This document shows positions 1-13,140 of a DNA stretch of 64,000 bases, one piece after another. The stretch covers positions 1,550,001 through 1,614,000 of the forward strand of contig NC_060234.1 of assembly GCF_021155775.2 (NCBI RefSeq), written 5' to 3'. The notes beneath the pieces were generated by a model. That model was not told where the DNA came from and did no database searches. It worked only from the letters and a program-made list of their open reading frames with translations. Every line of letters begins with the position of its first letter. Position 1 is the first letter of the stretch. This stretch comes from Neodiprion pinetum (taxonomy: Eukaryota > Arthropoda > Insecta > Hymenoptera > Diprionidae). The translations under genes were made by a program, and so were the position numbers.

Positions 1-1240
1 TAAAGGATAATGTAAAAAATTGCAGACATGTGTACGCACGTATGATGATTATTATATATACGCGTGGGTAAAAAAATGTCCACGTAACAGGTGCAGGTAC
101 TCGTTTAACTCGCATGACTAGTTTTTATACGCATTAACTCGTATACGTTATACGTACTAGATCGAGGATATTTGTTTTGTTGTTGAAAAAAAAAAAAAAA
201 AAATGAATAAATAAATAAAAAAAACAGTGGGGGACAGAAAATCGGCAGAAACAAGGAAAGAAAGAGACAGGTATAACAGCTCGTTTTACAACCAATTAGG
301 CAAATTCGATGACTCTCTAAAAATTTTTCAGAGAATATATTATTATTTCATGTGTGGGGGAATGAATTTACATTGACGATATAAACGTGTATATATATAT
401 ACCTACTCTCAAATCTGATGAAACAATATTGTGCTGATGTGCGAAACGCTTTTTCATCTTAATCTTTACTAACGATTTACTGACTTACAGTCTTTGTAAA
501 GATCGATTTTGTCAAGATGGGGGGGCTGACGTAACGTACACGAAGAATCTCGCCTCTTGCGTATTACAAGAATATTAAGGTACATACGCACCTTATTTCG
601 ACAGTTTCATCGCTTGAATAAACAATCTTTCCGAACTGTATGAAAATTTTCACCATAACTACATGTCGTAATCGTACATGCTATATATTCAATCATTCTG
701 ATCGATGTAACAATTCGATTCTTGCTTCGTTTTCTCGCGTGAAGGAATCACTTTGTAAGCATATCGAAATTTCTTTTTTCAATATACTTTTTCTTCTTAA
801 AGTCGTTGCATTCGTCGGAATCAATTTTGTCCACGGAATTATATACTACTTGTATGCTCATTCTCGTACTTCGGTATAATCGATGAGATATTTTTTTTTT
901 TTTTTTACTCTCCAAACCACCGTGAATCAAACCTCTCACAGTCTAATATCCCAGACTCTTAATCATCCAACAACTTGGACATAAGTAGCGGAGATTTAAT
1001 GATAATTGTATAACTCTCGTCGGATGGGGGAGGTAAAATCTGCTGTGCATATCAACCCTTTGAGAAATATACACATACGTACACACACACACACACACAT
1101 ATATATATGTATATATCTTACACGTATAAATATAACCCTTAGCGTTTAACCCGAATCACCCTGCGTATAACTGTACAGAGATATCGTGTCTGTAATTCTG
1201 TGTGTGTTTGTGTGTTTGGCTGTATGATATAACCGAGGGG
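1..1240. other. AT-rich non-coding DNA
   Basis: Contains homopolymer A/T runs, TATA-type tracts and a short CA run near 1,082-1,100. No gene or RNA was recognised on either strand. Confidence 0.6.
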
Positions 1241-1872
1241 AGGGGGGTTGATGCCGATGTGGAGTAGAGTGGAGTGGAGTGGAGTGGTGGAGGGAGGGCG
1301 ATCAACAATGGCGGCGTGACCTCAGGAGCCTCTGTTCCCGGCGCCATTTTACGTTGATTAGGATGCGGTTAGCTCCTTCCAGCTCCCGACTGCTGATCCC
1401 ACGCCTCCCTCCCTCCCTCCCCCTCGCCATCACCCTCTTCACCCTCTTCACCCTCTTCTCCCACTCCTCCCTCTCTCGTCCTTCTCGCTCTCGCGCCCGG
1501 CTTCAACCACTTACACACAATCAACTATCGCCTCTCCTTCGGGAACTGCGAGCCTGGGATGGAATGGAATGAGATGGGATGGGATGGGATGGGATGGGAT
1601 GGGAGGAACCACCTTCGACTAACTCGCTCGGCGTCTGCTGCCGACCGAACTGGAACAGCTCTTCACGGTGATTCGGCCACTCTCCAACTCTCGATCCGTG
1701 CAGCCATGATCTATAGCCATTTATATTTACCGGATGATGATGCTGCTGCAGGCCGACTCGCCCAACTTACCCGTTTATTTATCACACATACGCCGGAACC
1801 TCTGAATCCCAAATCCCAATTATCCTCGAGTCGAGATCATATCTGTGCGGTTTTAAGAATCTATGGGGGTGT
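1241..1872. repeat. Low-complexity block: GGAGT, pyrimidine and GGGAT repeats
   Basis: GGAGT units at 1,262-1,290, a long C/T-rich stretch at 1,400-1,500 and tandem GGGAT at about 1,572-1,603. The G+C content is locally raised. It includes AACAATGGCGGCG and GGCGCCATTTTA, which resemble promoter-proximal sequence, but no following coding exon could be identified. Confidence 0.5.
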
Positions 1873-1876
1873 TTAA

Positions 1877-2180
1877 CCCTTTGAGTTGTACTTTACTGTG
1901 CCGAGTCAAATTTTGATGACAAGATGGCATTCTCTGGTTTTTGGGGACGCTGATTACGAATCTGAAAGCAGATATCAAAAATTCGAGATCGCGGATCCAA
2001 TATGGAGGACGAAAATTTCGATTTTGATCGAATCCGGTAGATGAAACTCTGTTTAAAGGTTTTTGGAGTCACTGATTGGATCCGCCGTAATGAGTTTTGA
2101 AAATCTGATTTCAGATTCGTAATCAGGGAATCCAAAGACTTGTAATTCATGTAAAACATGTATACCTACGCGTAGAGGGG
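1877..2180. mobile_element. Non-autonomous TTAA-flanked hairpin element, copy 1
   Basis: The left end is TTAA followed by CCCTTTGAGT. The right end is CGCGTAGAGGGG. The interior is an imperfect hairpin: ATTACGAATCTGAAA near 1,953 reappears inverted as TTTCAGATTCGTAAT near 2,110. The ends and interior match the element at 4,703-4,976 in the opposite orientation. CCC-type ends next to TTAA suggest a piggyBac-class origin. There is no coding capacity. Confidence 0.6.
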
Positions 2181-3540
2181 TAACCTTCTCGAAAATGAAT
2201 TATTCCTTCAATTCTCACGATTTTCTTCCAATCAATTTGTTTCCATGAATAATAATTTATATTAAATCGCAGCAATTACTCTCGAGTACTGAAAACCTAT
2301 CAGTATACTATCAGGAATAGCAAAATATGGCAATGAAATATGTTTAAAAGTAAGAACAATTTGTATAATTTTCATTCACCTGGCACCATTTCGATCTACA
2401 CTATCTGCATATAATACATCCTTGACGTGTATTGCAATATTTTTTTAAAATCGAACAGCTGTGTTAGGTGTAATATGTAATTTACATCGAATCGGTTGAG
2501 AATCGCGTGTCTTTCGAAACCCCGAAAGCGATTTTTGTAGTCGTCTTGACGCTGGCTCCTGCCCAACGACAGTTGCTTATTTTTTTCCTCCTGATTCACT
2601 TTTTTCATTACATGCTCATGTGTGTCCGATAATTTCCTGCGCCAGTCAAATAGTTAACGTTTCAACATCGTGCAAAGTACAACGTTATATAAAGATCGGT
2701 TGTACAAGCATTTAACTTGTCTGGCTACATGATGAAAAAAAAAGAGAAAAAAAAGAACTATTACTTGAGTATTATACGTGCAGTCACATACCTACTCGTA
2801 ATTGTTGTAGAAGTAAAATAATCAGTATTCTCGTATCACGAAACAACGCATACGAAATTACCTTTATGTGTAAAAAATTTGAGAAAATTGATTTTGAGAA
2901 AGAATTAGAAACAAGTGGAATAAAAAAAAGAATCGCTGACTTGTGAATCAATTCGTGAATCATCTTCCGAACGGGTGCGGAATACTTATTATGTATCAAT
3001 TTGAATAAATAAACGTACGGATTGAAAAATATGTCTTGCTATTTCTAAAAGAATATGGTATCATAGGTATTATCCGTGAAGATTTCACTGTATATAGAAA
3101 ATTAACAAACTTTCCACAAATTCGTTATTATATGTATAAAAATGATGTATCAGACGATTAACGATGATTATAGCCAACCGAGCCAGTGAATTTATGTTTT
3201 CTTACAACAAGCGTGTCCATAGACGAGTAGATGATTTGTGAAAGTTTAGCCGGACGTACGGAAAAAAAATTGTATTCTTGCAACGAAAGAAAAAGACGGT
3301 GGTTTAATAATTTCGCGAAACTCCTATGAAATCGATCCCTTCTTTTAATTGTGATGAAAAGAACCTCAAATAACTTTTGAAAGAGTAGATTTACCGTAAA
3401 ATGATAAGAATCGTTTCTTTTGTCTAGCGTTCAATTCCCTACAGAAATACGTTCTGATTTTATCAGTACACTGATTTTTCCGTCATTTGGAACAATATTT
3501 TAGTCGTTAATATTGAAAAAAGAATAGTCGATACCGTCCA
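2181..3540. other. AT-rich non-coding DNA
   Basis: Nothing recognised beyond short chance ORFs and A/T runs. Confidence 0.5.
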
Positions 3541-3905
3541 GTGTACGCTTGGAAGCGATGAATATGAGACGGATAATTTTTTTACACCAGACAGTTACGT
3601 TGGCAACACAGAGAAACCTACAGCGCCACGGTCGGCCGATCGCGAAACAAACTCGATCTCAATAAACGTAACATAACCCATGACCGTCGAATCTAACCTT
3701 AGAATTGACGTGTCAATCCAACAAGTAATCATCCCCGCGGTATTGCAAGGTTAGATTCGACGGTCATGGGTTATGTCATGCTTATTGAGATCGAGTTCGT
3801 TTCGCATTCGGCCGACAGTGGCGCTGTAGGTTTCTCCGCGTTGCCAACGTAACTGTCCGGTGTAAAAAAAATCAGCAGTCTCAGATTCATCGTCCCCAAG
3901 TGTAC
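3541..3905. mobile_element. 365-bp palindromic element (MITE-like) with about 160-bp inverted arms
   Basis: The arms at about 3,541-3,702 and 3,745-3,905 are near-exact inverted copies. Each contains ACAGTTACGTTGGCAAC, GAGAAACCTACAGCGCCAC and CATGACCGTCGAATCTAACC as its reverse complement partner. The central spacer is about 40 bp. Arm identity is high, with only scattered mismatches, which suggests recent insertion. No transposase is present. Confidence 0.85.
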
Positions 3906-4702
3906 GTGCACGTATGTAGAGAAGATAGAGATAGAAGAAGTTAGGTCCAACTATTGGAATTGACGCTGCACTAGAACGACGAGAATGGGGTTGACTTTGC
4001 CCAGGCACGGCATACGGACATTTAACGTGGCGGACGTCGCCCGTTTGTTCCCTCTGACAACGACTGCTTCGCGTATCGTCGACGTCGTCCTCGTCGCTGG
4101 GTTGATTGTCGCAGATCTTATTATCCCTTCCTTTTCTCTCTCCTTCTCTCTCTCTCGCTCTCTCTCTCTCTTCTTGTTCTAGGGACGACGACGGCGGCGA
4201 TTCTAGCCGGTAAGGCAGGTATATCTGTATATTCCGCAGCGTAGACTGGGGGCGCTTTTCACCCCCCAAGGGGGGTGGGGGGGGGGGGTAACCTTGTTAG
4301 CGCTAATGACGACGGCCTCTGCCGCGAGGTGTGCGCGAGCCAACTCGATGCAGGGCCGTATTCGTTCCTCGTACAACCCCCGCACAGTAATGCAACATTG
4401 TAAGATTTATAATCATATGTGAAAGAATCAAGAATTAACGGCTTGAGTCGCAGCGGTATGTGTATTCTTAGCAACATTTTTATAACCTTATTTTTTTTTT
4501 TTTTATTATTGATCTTTAGAGAACTTTTGAAAAGATATTTATATTTGCCGTTTTTTGATATTTCCGATAGTGTAACAAACAGGTTTTTGATACTCGACGG
4601 TAATTGTTGCGATGTAATGTGAGTTATTATTAGTGATGGAAACAAATTGATTGCAAAAAAAATCGTGGATATTGAAGGAATAATTCATTTACGAGAAAGT
4701 TA
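3906..4702. other. Non-coding DNA with a CT microsatellite
   Basis: A CT-rich run at about 4,134-4,172, a G run near 4,279-4,289 and a GC-richer patch at 3.98-4.38 kb. No supported gene. Confidence 0.5.
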
Positions 4703-4976
4703 CCCCTCTACGCGTATACGTGTTTTGCATGATTACGAATTTGAAATCAAATTTTGAAAACACAGCACGGCGAATCCAATCAGCGATCCCGAAAACCACT
4801 GCCTAGAGTTTTTTGATCGGATTCGATCTATTTTTAAATTCTCGTTAACCATAACAGATCCATCAGCTTGAATTTTGAAAATCTAATTTCAGATTCGTGA
4901 TCGGCAACCCCAAATATCATAGAATACTGTCATGCTACTAAAGTTTACCCAGCACAATAATGTGTGACTCAGGGGG
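4703..4976. mobile_element. Non-autonomous TTAA-type hairpin element, copy 2 (inverted relative to copy 1)
   Basis: Begins CCCCTCTACGCGTA and ends near GACTCAGGGGG, which is the end pair of copy 1 reversed. The inside again holds ATTACGAATTTGAAATC and an inverted TTTCAGATTCGTGAT. The flanking tetranucleotides (TTAC, TTGA) look like decayed TTAA. It is more diverged than the other hairpin elements. Confidence 0.55.
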
Positions 4977-6290
4977 TTGAGTACATTTTCTTGCTCTGGT
5001 TGTGTTAACACTTGAATTTGCTGTTCGAGTGAATTATTTTTCTCGTTTGAACGGTAAATTATGGCAAAAAAAATTACCTGACAGAACGTTGCAACGATTT
5101 CCCGATTCAAATTTGGGGTTTGATTTGTACAATTCGTGATAATTGATGCGCGAAAAAACAGAATAGAAAAAACAAAAACATTGAAACACAAAAAGTTATC
5201 GAATGATAATTATTGTCGATTGAAAAAAAAAAAAAAAAAATCAAAAACCGTTTGTTTCACCTATCAATTCACATTTTAACGTACACCTTAAAGATTGAGG
5301 AATGTCGATCTTTCTTCCGCAAAATTTGTTTTCTTTCTCGTAAGCCCGCGCGGCTGAAAATTTATATCGGTATACGAGAGTAGGTACATATATGGCCATT
5401 CCTATTATCCATCTGCTGGATAGGTGCACGTGATGTGGTGGTGGTGAGTCGGAATCATGAGTGAGGGAAAAGTGATGAGAATCGTTTATCCGCGCTATTC
5501 TTTCGCCCGTGTATATATATACATACACATATATGTGCGTATGGATATATATGTATATATATATATATGTATGTATGTGTACAGGCATACGTGCCAAACA
5601 CGAGAGATAACTCGCGGGGGTTAAGCAAATATAATCCGGCTAAAAGGACCCTCGTTTTTATATCTAATTGTAAGTATAGTACCTGATCCCGTACAGAAGC
5701 TGCTCCTGCTCCCTTCTTTTTATATTGTACACGCGTTTCTAATTTTACTCATCATTTTACGGAATGACATAACGAATATCTTATTATTTTACCGCAAACT
5801 TCTTTTCCAAGCAGCATCGATACACACGTTATAATATATTCTTTTGCTTGGTTTTGTTATTTCCGTTTGCAAATTGTTCTTTTTTGCAGAAAACCAAAAG
5901 TGATCAGGGTTGGAGGTTGATCGGGTTCGCACGGGATTCCCCACATATTGATATCACAGTTAATGCAACGATTCTCCTTTTAATTTTACTTTTCATATTT
6001 CTCGTCGAGTCGTGTTACATTCATCGTTATTGCATTATTTACGTACATTATGTTTGAGTATAATAACGTCACTGGTAGGATGTAGCGCATCTCAACACAT
6101 ACGCAATACGTAGATTGAAACCGCAATGGCGTCTGGCGTCTGGAAACAAACGATGACGACGCCCGGCGTAACGCGTTGGTACCGTCTGCACACATCTCTA
6201 CGCTCACGCGTGTTACACGCGCACGTATGCACGTAAGAGCATATATACCTATATATGTATGTACATACACGTGTGTGTGTGTATATATTC
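4977..6290. other. Non-coding DNA with TA/CA microsatellites and a solo terminal repeat
   Basis: TATATG-type tracts at about 5,512-5,582. The stretch GGTTCGCACGGGATTCCCCA near 5,924-5,943 matches the terminal sequence of the hairpin element at 21,891-22,398, so it is probably a solo end or relic. No gene. Confidence 0.5.
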
Positions 6291-7060
6291 CATTCCGCAT
6301 ACCTACCCACCTACCCACCTACCCACCTACCCACCTACCCACCTACCTACCTACCTACCTACCTACCTACTGCGATAGAATCGAGCAAGCAGTGAATCAC
6401 CTAAGCACTTGTTTACCCAGAGAATCAGAGATGCCTTCCAACTTCCCCGCGCGTCGCGTCGCGAGGACGGCGTAGAGGGTGGAGGAAGATCCTGCGGAAG
6501 GCCGAGAGAGATGAGAGGTGGTGGTGGAGGAGCGCCGGGGAGAGGAGAGGAGAGGAGAAGAAAACTCGGCTCTCTTCCATACGACCAGTTTCTCGTCTAG
6601 CTTCCTTCTGCGCATCGCCGTCGCTTCCATCTCCTTACAGTCCTGATCCGTCTCTCCTTTATACATCCACAATACGTACGCATACATGTATGTATGTCAG
6701 AGGCAGGTATGGGTATCGCGCGTATGTCGTATACCCGGCATATCCTCGCCGCATCCTCCGCGACGCGAGAAGCCCGACGACGTTCGCGAGGAGGAGGACG
6801 ACGACGACGGGAACGAGGACGAAGACGGCGGCGGCACTAGAATCGCTAAATGTAATTCGGTTAAAAGGGTTTTAGCAATACAATGCATATAAACATGAGT
6901 GCCTCTTCTAACCCCTCGCCGCCGCCGCCTCCGCCTCCGCCTCCACCTCCACCCTCTTATCTTGACTTCCTCTTTTTTTTATACGCGTCCCATCAACCCC
7001 TCCCCCGCCCCCCCAAATCTCACTCCGCAGATCATTCGCCTTTTAGTCATTACGCGCTGT
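6291..7060. repeat. Low-complexity block: ACCC/ACCT tandem array and GC-rich triplet repeats
   Basis: A tandem array of CTACCCAC units grading into CTAC units at about 6,300-6,370. Then comes purine-rich GC-dense DNA (6,470-6,560), GAC/GGC triplets (6,786-6,836) and a CCG/CCT triplet run (6,918-6,955). Open frames here are the by-product of triplet repeats; none looks like a protein. Confidence 0.6.
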
Positions 7061-10000
7061 GTAGTCGTTATTGATACTATATCGCGTAGATTTTTCATGC
7101 CCATCATTTTCTTGTAAAAAAACTTGTGTTTCGGATTCTCGGGGTTTGAAAACCTCGAGATTCGTTGAAATTAGAAAAAGTAATTTACGACCCAATTAAA
7201 CCGATGCTTTTCTTACATCATCGAGGGTGATGAAAAGTAAATTGAAAAGTGGACAAAAAAAAAAAAACTGTCAGCAAAATCGTAGATAACGCAGAGGATC
7301 AGAGGATCGTTTGAGTTTAGATGGATCGCCCCATACATGTAATCTATTATACAATATCTGTAATGCATGGTGCTCTATGGTACGAGGTATGATATATGGC
7401 ACATGATATATAGCGTTCGGATGCAGCTATTCACCCGCAAATATAATCATCGTTGATTATATTTATCAGGATATTTGTGTCTACGCGATGTATACATGAG
7501 CCGTACACTCTCTCTCTCACTCTCTCTCTCTCTCTCTCTCTTTCCAATTTCTTTCGATTTTCTCGGCGAATCAATTACCCAAAATGCTGCAACTTCGTGG
7601 ATAGATGTGGATTTATAGGTTCTGTGCAATATCTATAATATCGTCGTGAATGACGATACTCGTTTTTCACGTTTTTCACGGTTTCCACTTTTTTTTTTTT
7701 TTTTGATGTTTCTTTTTTTTCGCATTTAGCGAATGCTTTGACGTTGAAAAGTTTCGATTACGTAACAATTGTTTATGCCTTTATTTGTACCTACGCCTGC
7801 GAGAAAATGTTAAGAAACGAATTTATTATTCTATCTTTGCCTTTTTTTTCTTTTTTTTTTGCTAATGGTCGGGTTTGAGGGAGATTGACGTATGATGCCA
7901 AAAAAAAAAAAAGATTTCAATATTTTCTTACGTTTTGTAAATATTGAATTTTCGCCATTCACGATGAGTGGATGGTGAAAAGTAGGATAACAAGTATAAT
8001 GAAAAAGCAAAGTTCAAATTTTTTGATCTCTTGCCTTCTCGAGTTATGTATATAACGGCAAAAATCTTTTGGTATGATATAACTACGCGTCTCTACCTGT
8101 ACAAACAACGCTTGCTTTGGACGAGTGTTGATGATTCGAGTCGTATAACATTTGCGTTTGATAAATAAAGATTTACGGTTATATTCTCTGCCGCTGCCGC
8201 TGCCGTTGATGCTACTGCCGATGATGATAATGATGATGATGATGATGATGATGATTGTGGTGGTCGTCGTAGTGCAAGCTTCTTATTCTTGATGGTTATC
8301 ACGTCATATATAATACCGTATATGGTTTGCCACTAAAAGATTCCTGTATACAGTGATCATTGAAACATGTGATTGAGGCAACAAATCCTCTGTATTAATC
8401 AGGGTCATTTATTACGAACATTTATTATTAGGTTAATTATAGAAAAAGCATGCGATAGTACCAGACGTTTCAAACACACTTCACAAGAACCATGTAAAAT
8501 CATCGATCACGGTCACGATCTGCGTAGATCATCCGATAGATCAGTCGAGAAGGTCTGACGGTTAACCTGCATCGACGGTCTGAACAGTTCATCGAAATTA
8601 ATGGGTGAATGACTTGATCATCCTGACAAACTGCGACACTGACTTCAACGGTATGAAACGGGTGTTATTATTGGCCGATTTGACATTGCCTCGATCGCAC
8701 TTCCTCAAAGGAGTCTTCAAAACTGCGCGAAGGACTTCGCGCAGTATCCTCTCAGCGAAGTCAAGCCTACATCGAAGATGTAAGTTCATGGTCTCTCCGC
8801 GTCGTGATATCACTTTGAAAAAACGAAACCTGAGTTACGTTTATACCGCCGTTATTGTCAGTGTCCAAAGTTCGTCAATGGATTGAGATGGTCGTTCGTC
8901 TGGTATTTTACCAATGAACTCGTCGTTTTGAAACAACTCACCCGCGGACTATCTCGTTTGATTCGATCAATGATAGTCAGTGCTTGTTATGAATTGACAA
9001 TGATGATCGTTCTCTTCTGGTATATTTTATTATTCCTTGATCTGATTCGTTCCGACATTGAGTATCAGAATTACATCCGATGAACTACACCTACGCGTAC
9101 CCTGGATATGTAGTTACTTTGAAATGTGTGAATATAATCACAACCAATGAGGTTGAACCCGCCGTGTGGTAACCTCTTCGTCTTTAACGAATCATGAAAC
9201 GGTTCGAACGATGTGCCCTTTTTATTTGTTTTCACGTTTATTTTTATTTTTATTTTTTTTTTACCTTCTATCGCGAGCTTGATAATATTGATGAAGTGAA
9301 AAAGGATGAAACTCTGGATCAAGTTTCAAGAGAGACAGAGAGAAAAAGATATAAAGAAGTAACCGGATGATCGGAAAGGCTGAGGAATGGGACGGGAAAT
9401 GCGGGAAGACATTGATCTGTATTCATCAAATATAACTTTCCTCCTTCTCCTCTACCTCCTCTTTCTTCTTCTTACCTTTCTCTTGCTTATCTTGGAACCT
9501 ACCGGAGAATATAAGCAAGGCCGCGTTTCCGAACGACCGACTCTGCTCCTTGTACAATGGCAAACGAAACCTGCAGAGCAGAACGGAACATGGCATGGCA
9601 TGGAATGAAATAGAATGGCGCAGCATGTACCAGGGCAGAGTAGCTTTTACTGCAGGTTAATTCTATCTCGTGCTATCGGCATTTTCGACGCGAACACCGC
9701 GCGCGCATTCATCCGCGTCGTCGCAGAATTCGTAACTGGGGATTAGCATGTCATAAATACTGATAGCACACCCCCTCCCTCCCCCGGTGGACCGTCTCTA
9801 CGTAGGCAGACAAAAAGGTACGTGTGTCTATAGGCATTTCAGGTGGGACGATTGCTGCAGACAGTCGGGAAAGAGAGAATCTCTCTCCTCTTTCCGTCAC
9901 TCTCTCTTTTTTCTCCTTCCTTCTGTATCCTTCTATTGGTATTGTCGCTTTGCAATACGCGCCATCTGGTGGAAAAAAATCAAACCAGTGCAATAAGGCT

Positions 10001-10575
10001 GACAGCTGACCCACGGAGACCGAACTCAAATGGGAGAATTGAAAAAAATTTTTTATTATTTTTTTTTTTCACCACTAGCGTCGCCAGTGATCCGACTTTT
10101 GCATCGAGGTTTCATTGGCTGCAGGCATGCCAATCGATGATCTTCCAGTGAGATTGGTCAGAAAGTCTTCAATTCAAACTGCAGCCTTACTTTTTTTTTT
10201 GGTTCATACGGAACGCTAGCGCCATCTTATTTCAGGAAGATATTTGTTCGCACGGAGTTTGGTCTCTTTGTGCAGTCTCCGTGAGTCGACCGTGTTTTTT
10301 CGCGCGTGGATGGTTGAATAGGTATATTATTGGTTATGTCTCGTTAGTTTAAATATGACACTCCAAGAATTACGATTTGCTTCCGTTGAAGATAAAAACT
10401 TGGGTTACGCGACGATAAAATGGCGCCGACTACCAGGTTCTGACGTCACGAGGACATTTTACAATATTCGTGAATTACGGAACGATTGATTCGGCCATCG
10501 TGAGGGATCCTTGTGGGATTCGAAGACTTTACGAAGATGTGTAATCTGTGTTAGTCGAGTAAACGTACACGCTTT
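7061..10575. other. Gene-poor DNA 3' of the homeobox gene
   Basis: Holds a CT run (7,508-7,541), a GAT/TGA triplet run (about 8,219-8,254), poly-T runs and a perfect 10-bp hairpin at 8,723-8,744. Several overlapping open frames at 8.37-8.89 kb have no recognisable product. Confidence 0.5.
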
Positions 10576-10760
10576 CAGTCATACATTTTTCAACTCAATA
10601 TTTTGGGCCTGAATTTTGTTACTCGGGGGTTTTTTTGGGGCCGCTTATCACGAATCTGAAGTCTGAATTTCAATATGGCGGGTGTAAAATCGATAAAAAA
10701 AAACATAACTCGATCATTCTGGCTAAAACGTGTTACTATGGGTTTTTTGGGCTTATAAGA
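10576..10760. mobile_element. Fragment of the TTAA-type hairpin family, copy 3
   Basis: CATTTTTCAACTCAATATTTTG and the preceding CTTTCAGTCA match the left end of the element at 54,054-54,322. The following TATCACGAATCTGAAGTCTGAATTT is the shared interior. The right end could not be placed. Confidence 0.5.
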
Positions 10761-12882
10761 TGTAACAAAGATCATTTGAAATTGTAAATAAACTGTGATT
10801 AGGCTAGGACGTGTAAATTTTTGAGGTGGGGCGTTGAAACACCATCGTCGAGGGGATGGCGGGCGATGAGGAAAGGCAGACGGGGTTACAGCTCTCATTT
10901 ACAAAGCGTATATCCAATCAGAGACCACATTATGCAAATCTTGGCACAATTTTCGTATCCGAGCGATGCCTGCAATGCTAAAATCCAATGTTGAAAATTG
11001 AAATCCCCCTTCCTTTACCTTCGTTTTTGCTGGTACAATGTTCCTTGTTTATTCAGTCAAGAGCGTTACTAACTTCAAGGTATTGTTGTTACTATAATTT
11101 ATCCATTGGTCGATCTATTATTTCGCATAGGATATAAGGGGGGGGGGGGGGGGGGGGGGGAAATAAGAAACCGGTCTTCTTGGTTTTTTTTTTTTTTCTT
11201 TAAACAACATACGTTGCACAAGTAATGGAAAAATTCGGCAACTTTTCGATTTTATTAAAAGAACAACACACGCATAATTTGAAGTACATTAATGTAGATT
11301 CGTAAATGAGAAAAAGAAAAAAGAAGACATAGATCCATTAGTGCGGACATCGGAGAACTTATACATAATATATAAGTTTCGGAAATATTGTAATTACAAA
11401 AAGATTTCTCTTACCTTATAGTTTCGAGATGGATTTGCAAACGAACGTCAAGTTTTCGTGAAATTCGATAATTATTTCCTGCGTGGTTTGATGTTATACT
11501 TTTTTTTTTTTTTTCTTTCCTTCATCTTTCCACAATGTTTTGCGATCGATCGATGATTGGGCTTATATTTATTATGCGAATAAAAATATAAATCATACAG
11601 CTGGCGAAATGTTGTACAGAATTTGCTTTTTATATAATTTATTTATTATACTTAGGAACTTCTGTATAATATTTATATTATTTATATATATGTATATATA
11701 TACACAGTTCGGTTATGTAACACGCAATCTCACGACGCTCGTGTTTTGCAATTACACGCGAAGCGCATGCACGCGCACTTTCCTATTTTTCGAAATATTA
11801 TATCTTGCATTGAAAAACGAAGAATTGTGCATTCGTACCTCAGTAGCCTTGGTCGTTGTCACCCCATTCAAAATCAGTTGAAAACTTTGAAAATATTTCG
11901 ATACCTCGTATAAGCTGTACTCACAATTTACAATTGAATATACTTTAATGAGATAATTATTTCCCATATTCTGCTCGTGCTTCGTGAAATTTACACCATT
12001 TTTCTTCATCTCTTTGTTTCTTTCTTTCTCTTTCTCGTACGATTACTGGTATTTACGTTATTATAATATTATAATGAAATTTATTTTATTCGTTCGATTT
12101 TTAATATACAAACACTACCGTTCGAAATCATATATATATATATATGTATATATACGCACTATACATAACCTATGTATTTATATTTGGCATTGCTTTTGAA
12201 GGTTTCCTTCTTCCTCCCTTCAAAATTTTAGATGTGAAATTTATTTTTTCAATTATTTTTTTTTTTTTTTCTTTCAAATTCCTCCTATTCCACTCGCACG
12301 GTTGAATATTATTTATCAGTTACACGCATAGTTTATACTGTTAGGTATATCTTAAATTGCAAAAAAAAAGTGTAGCCGGATATTATAGAACATTAGGTAT
12401 ATTATTATACATGTAATAAATATTTTTTTTTCTTCTACCTATCTATCCATCCGTCCGTCTATCTATTTATAAATGAATGTTATAATATATCAATGCGCGT
12501 GATGATATTACGGATTTTGTTTTCTCTCGCGAATCCTGATGAATCGTAATTATTGTTTATATTATAATTGTAGTAATTATTACTTTTTACACCAAGTACA
12601 TCTCTACATACCTATATATATATAAATATTTACATATGATTTAATTATTCGTATGCATATAAATCCGGTTAAATCGAATGTGGCTAAATTGTATTTACAT
12701 CAAGTTTATATGCCTGTGTATATACGTTGAACTATATACAAAGATCATGAATTTTCCTATTGATTAAGATCGAAGAAGAAAGGAAAGGTAATTGTTGAAA
12801 TGACGGATGTAAGAGCAAAGAGAGAAAAAAAAGAAAGAAAAAAAAAAGAAGAAAAAACAAGAATTTGTCACTCGTCGAGAAA
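10761..12882. other. 3' flank of exex, including its probable 3' UTR
   Basis: A 23-bp poly-G at 11,138-11,160, poly-T runs, TATA tracts at 12,130-12,155 and candidate AATAAA signals near 12,077 and 12,239 on the minus strand. No other gene. Confidence 0.5.
12239..12244 (-). terminator. Candidate polyadenylation hexamer for exex
   Basis: AATAAA on the minus strand about 640 nt downstream of the exex stop. Another lies near 12,077-12,082. The intervening DNA is AT-rich and non-coding, which fits a 3' UTR. Which signal is used, if either, cannot be decided from sequence alone. Confidence 0.3.
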
Positions 12883-13140
12883 TTAAACGACGTAAGGACG
12901 ATAAAGAGTCTCGTGTAATTCCGTGATCCCTCTCTGCGTCTCCTGCGAGGTCCTTCGGCTCTCCTCCCCGACGCTTGCCGCGCTTATACTTATGTCACTT
13001 CCGCTCTCTCGGTCGCCGCTTCGCGTGTTTCCGTTATCCTCAGATTTTCCAACGGCCGCACCGTTGCTCCCTCGGGCCTCGTGCTGGGCCTTTTTGCTCC
13101 TCTTCCATTTCATCCGACGATTTTGAAACCAGATTTTCAC
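12883..13140 (-). CDS. exex: exex coding exon 3: homeodomain helix 3 and C-terminus
   Basis: 85 codons plus TAA. It opens directly at VKIWFQNRRMKWKRSKKA (homeodomain 45 onward) after the acceptor CAG at 13,143-13,141. The rest is an 80-odd residue hydrophilic tail rich in Ser, Glu, Gly and Arg that ends in LYRPYVV. The tail has no recognised domain. The homeobox is therefore split inside the recognition helix region, and only joining exon 2 to exon 3 gives a complete 60-residue homeodomain. Confidence 0.96.
   Translation of the reverse strand: MKIWFQNRRMKWKRSKKAQHEARGSNGAAVGKSEDNGNTRSGDRESGSDISISAASVGEESRRTSQETQRGITELHETLYRPYVV

Noticed and set aside
6299..6370. Regularly spaced repeats resembling a small array, considered as CRISPR
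   Set aside because: Units are contiguous with no unique spacers, and the window is eukaryotic. It is a minisatellite.
6686..6892. Acidic ORF with poly-Asp and poly-Glu
   Set aside because: Produced by GAC/GAG triplet repeats and open on both strands; no recognisable protein outside the repeat.
8373..8886. Overlapping plus and minus ORFs of 60-93 codons
   Set aside because: No signal peptide, domain or splice logic. Both strands are equally open, which points to chance.
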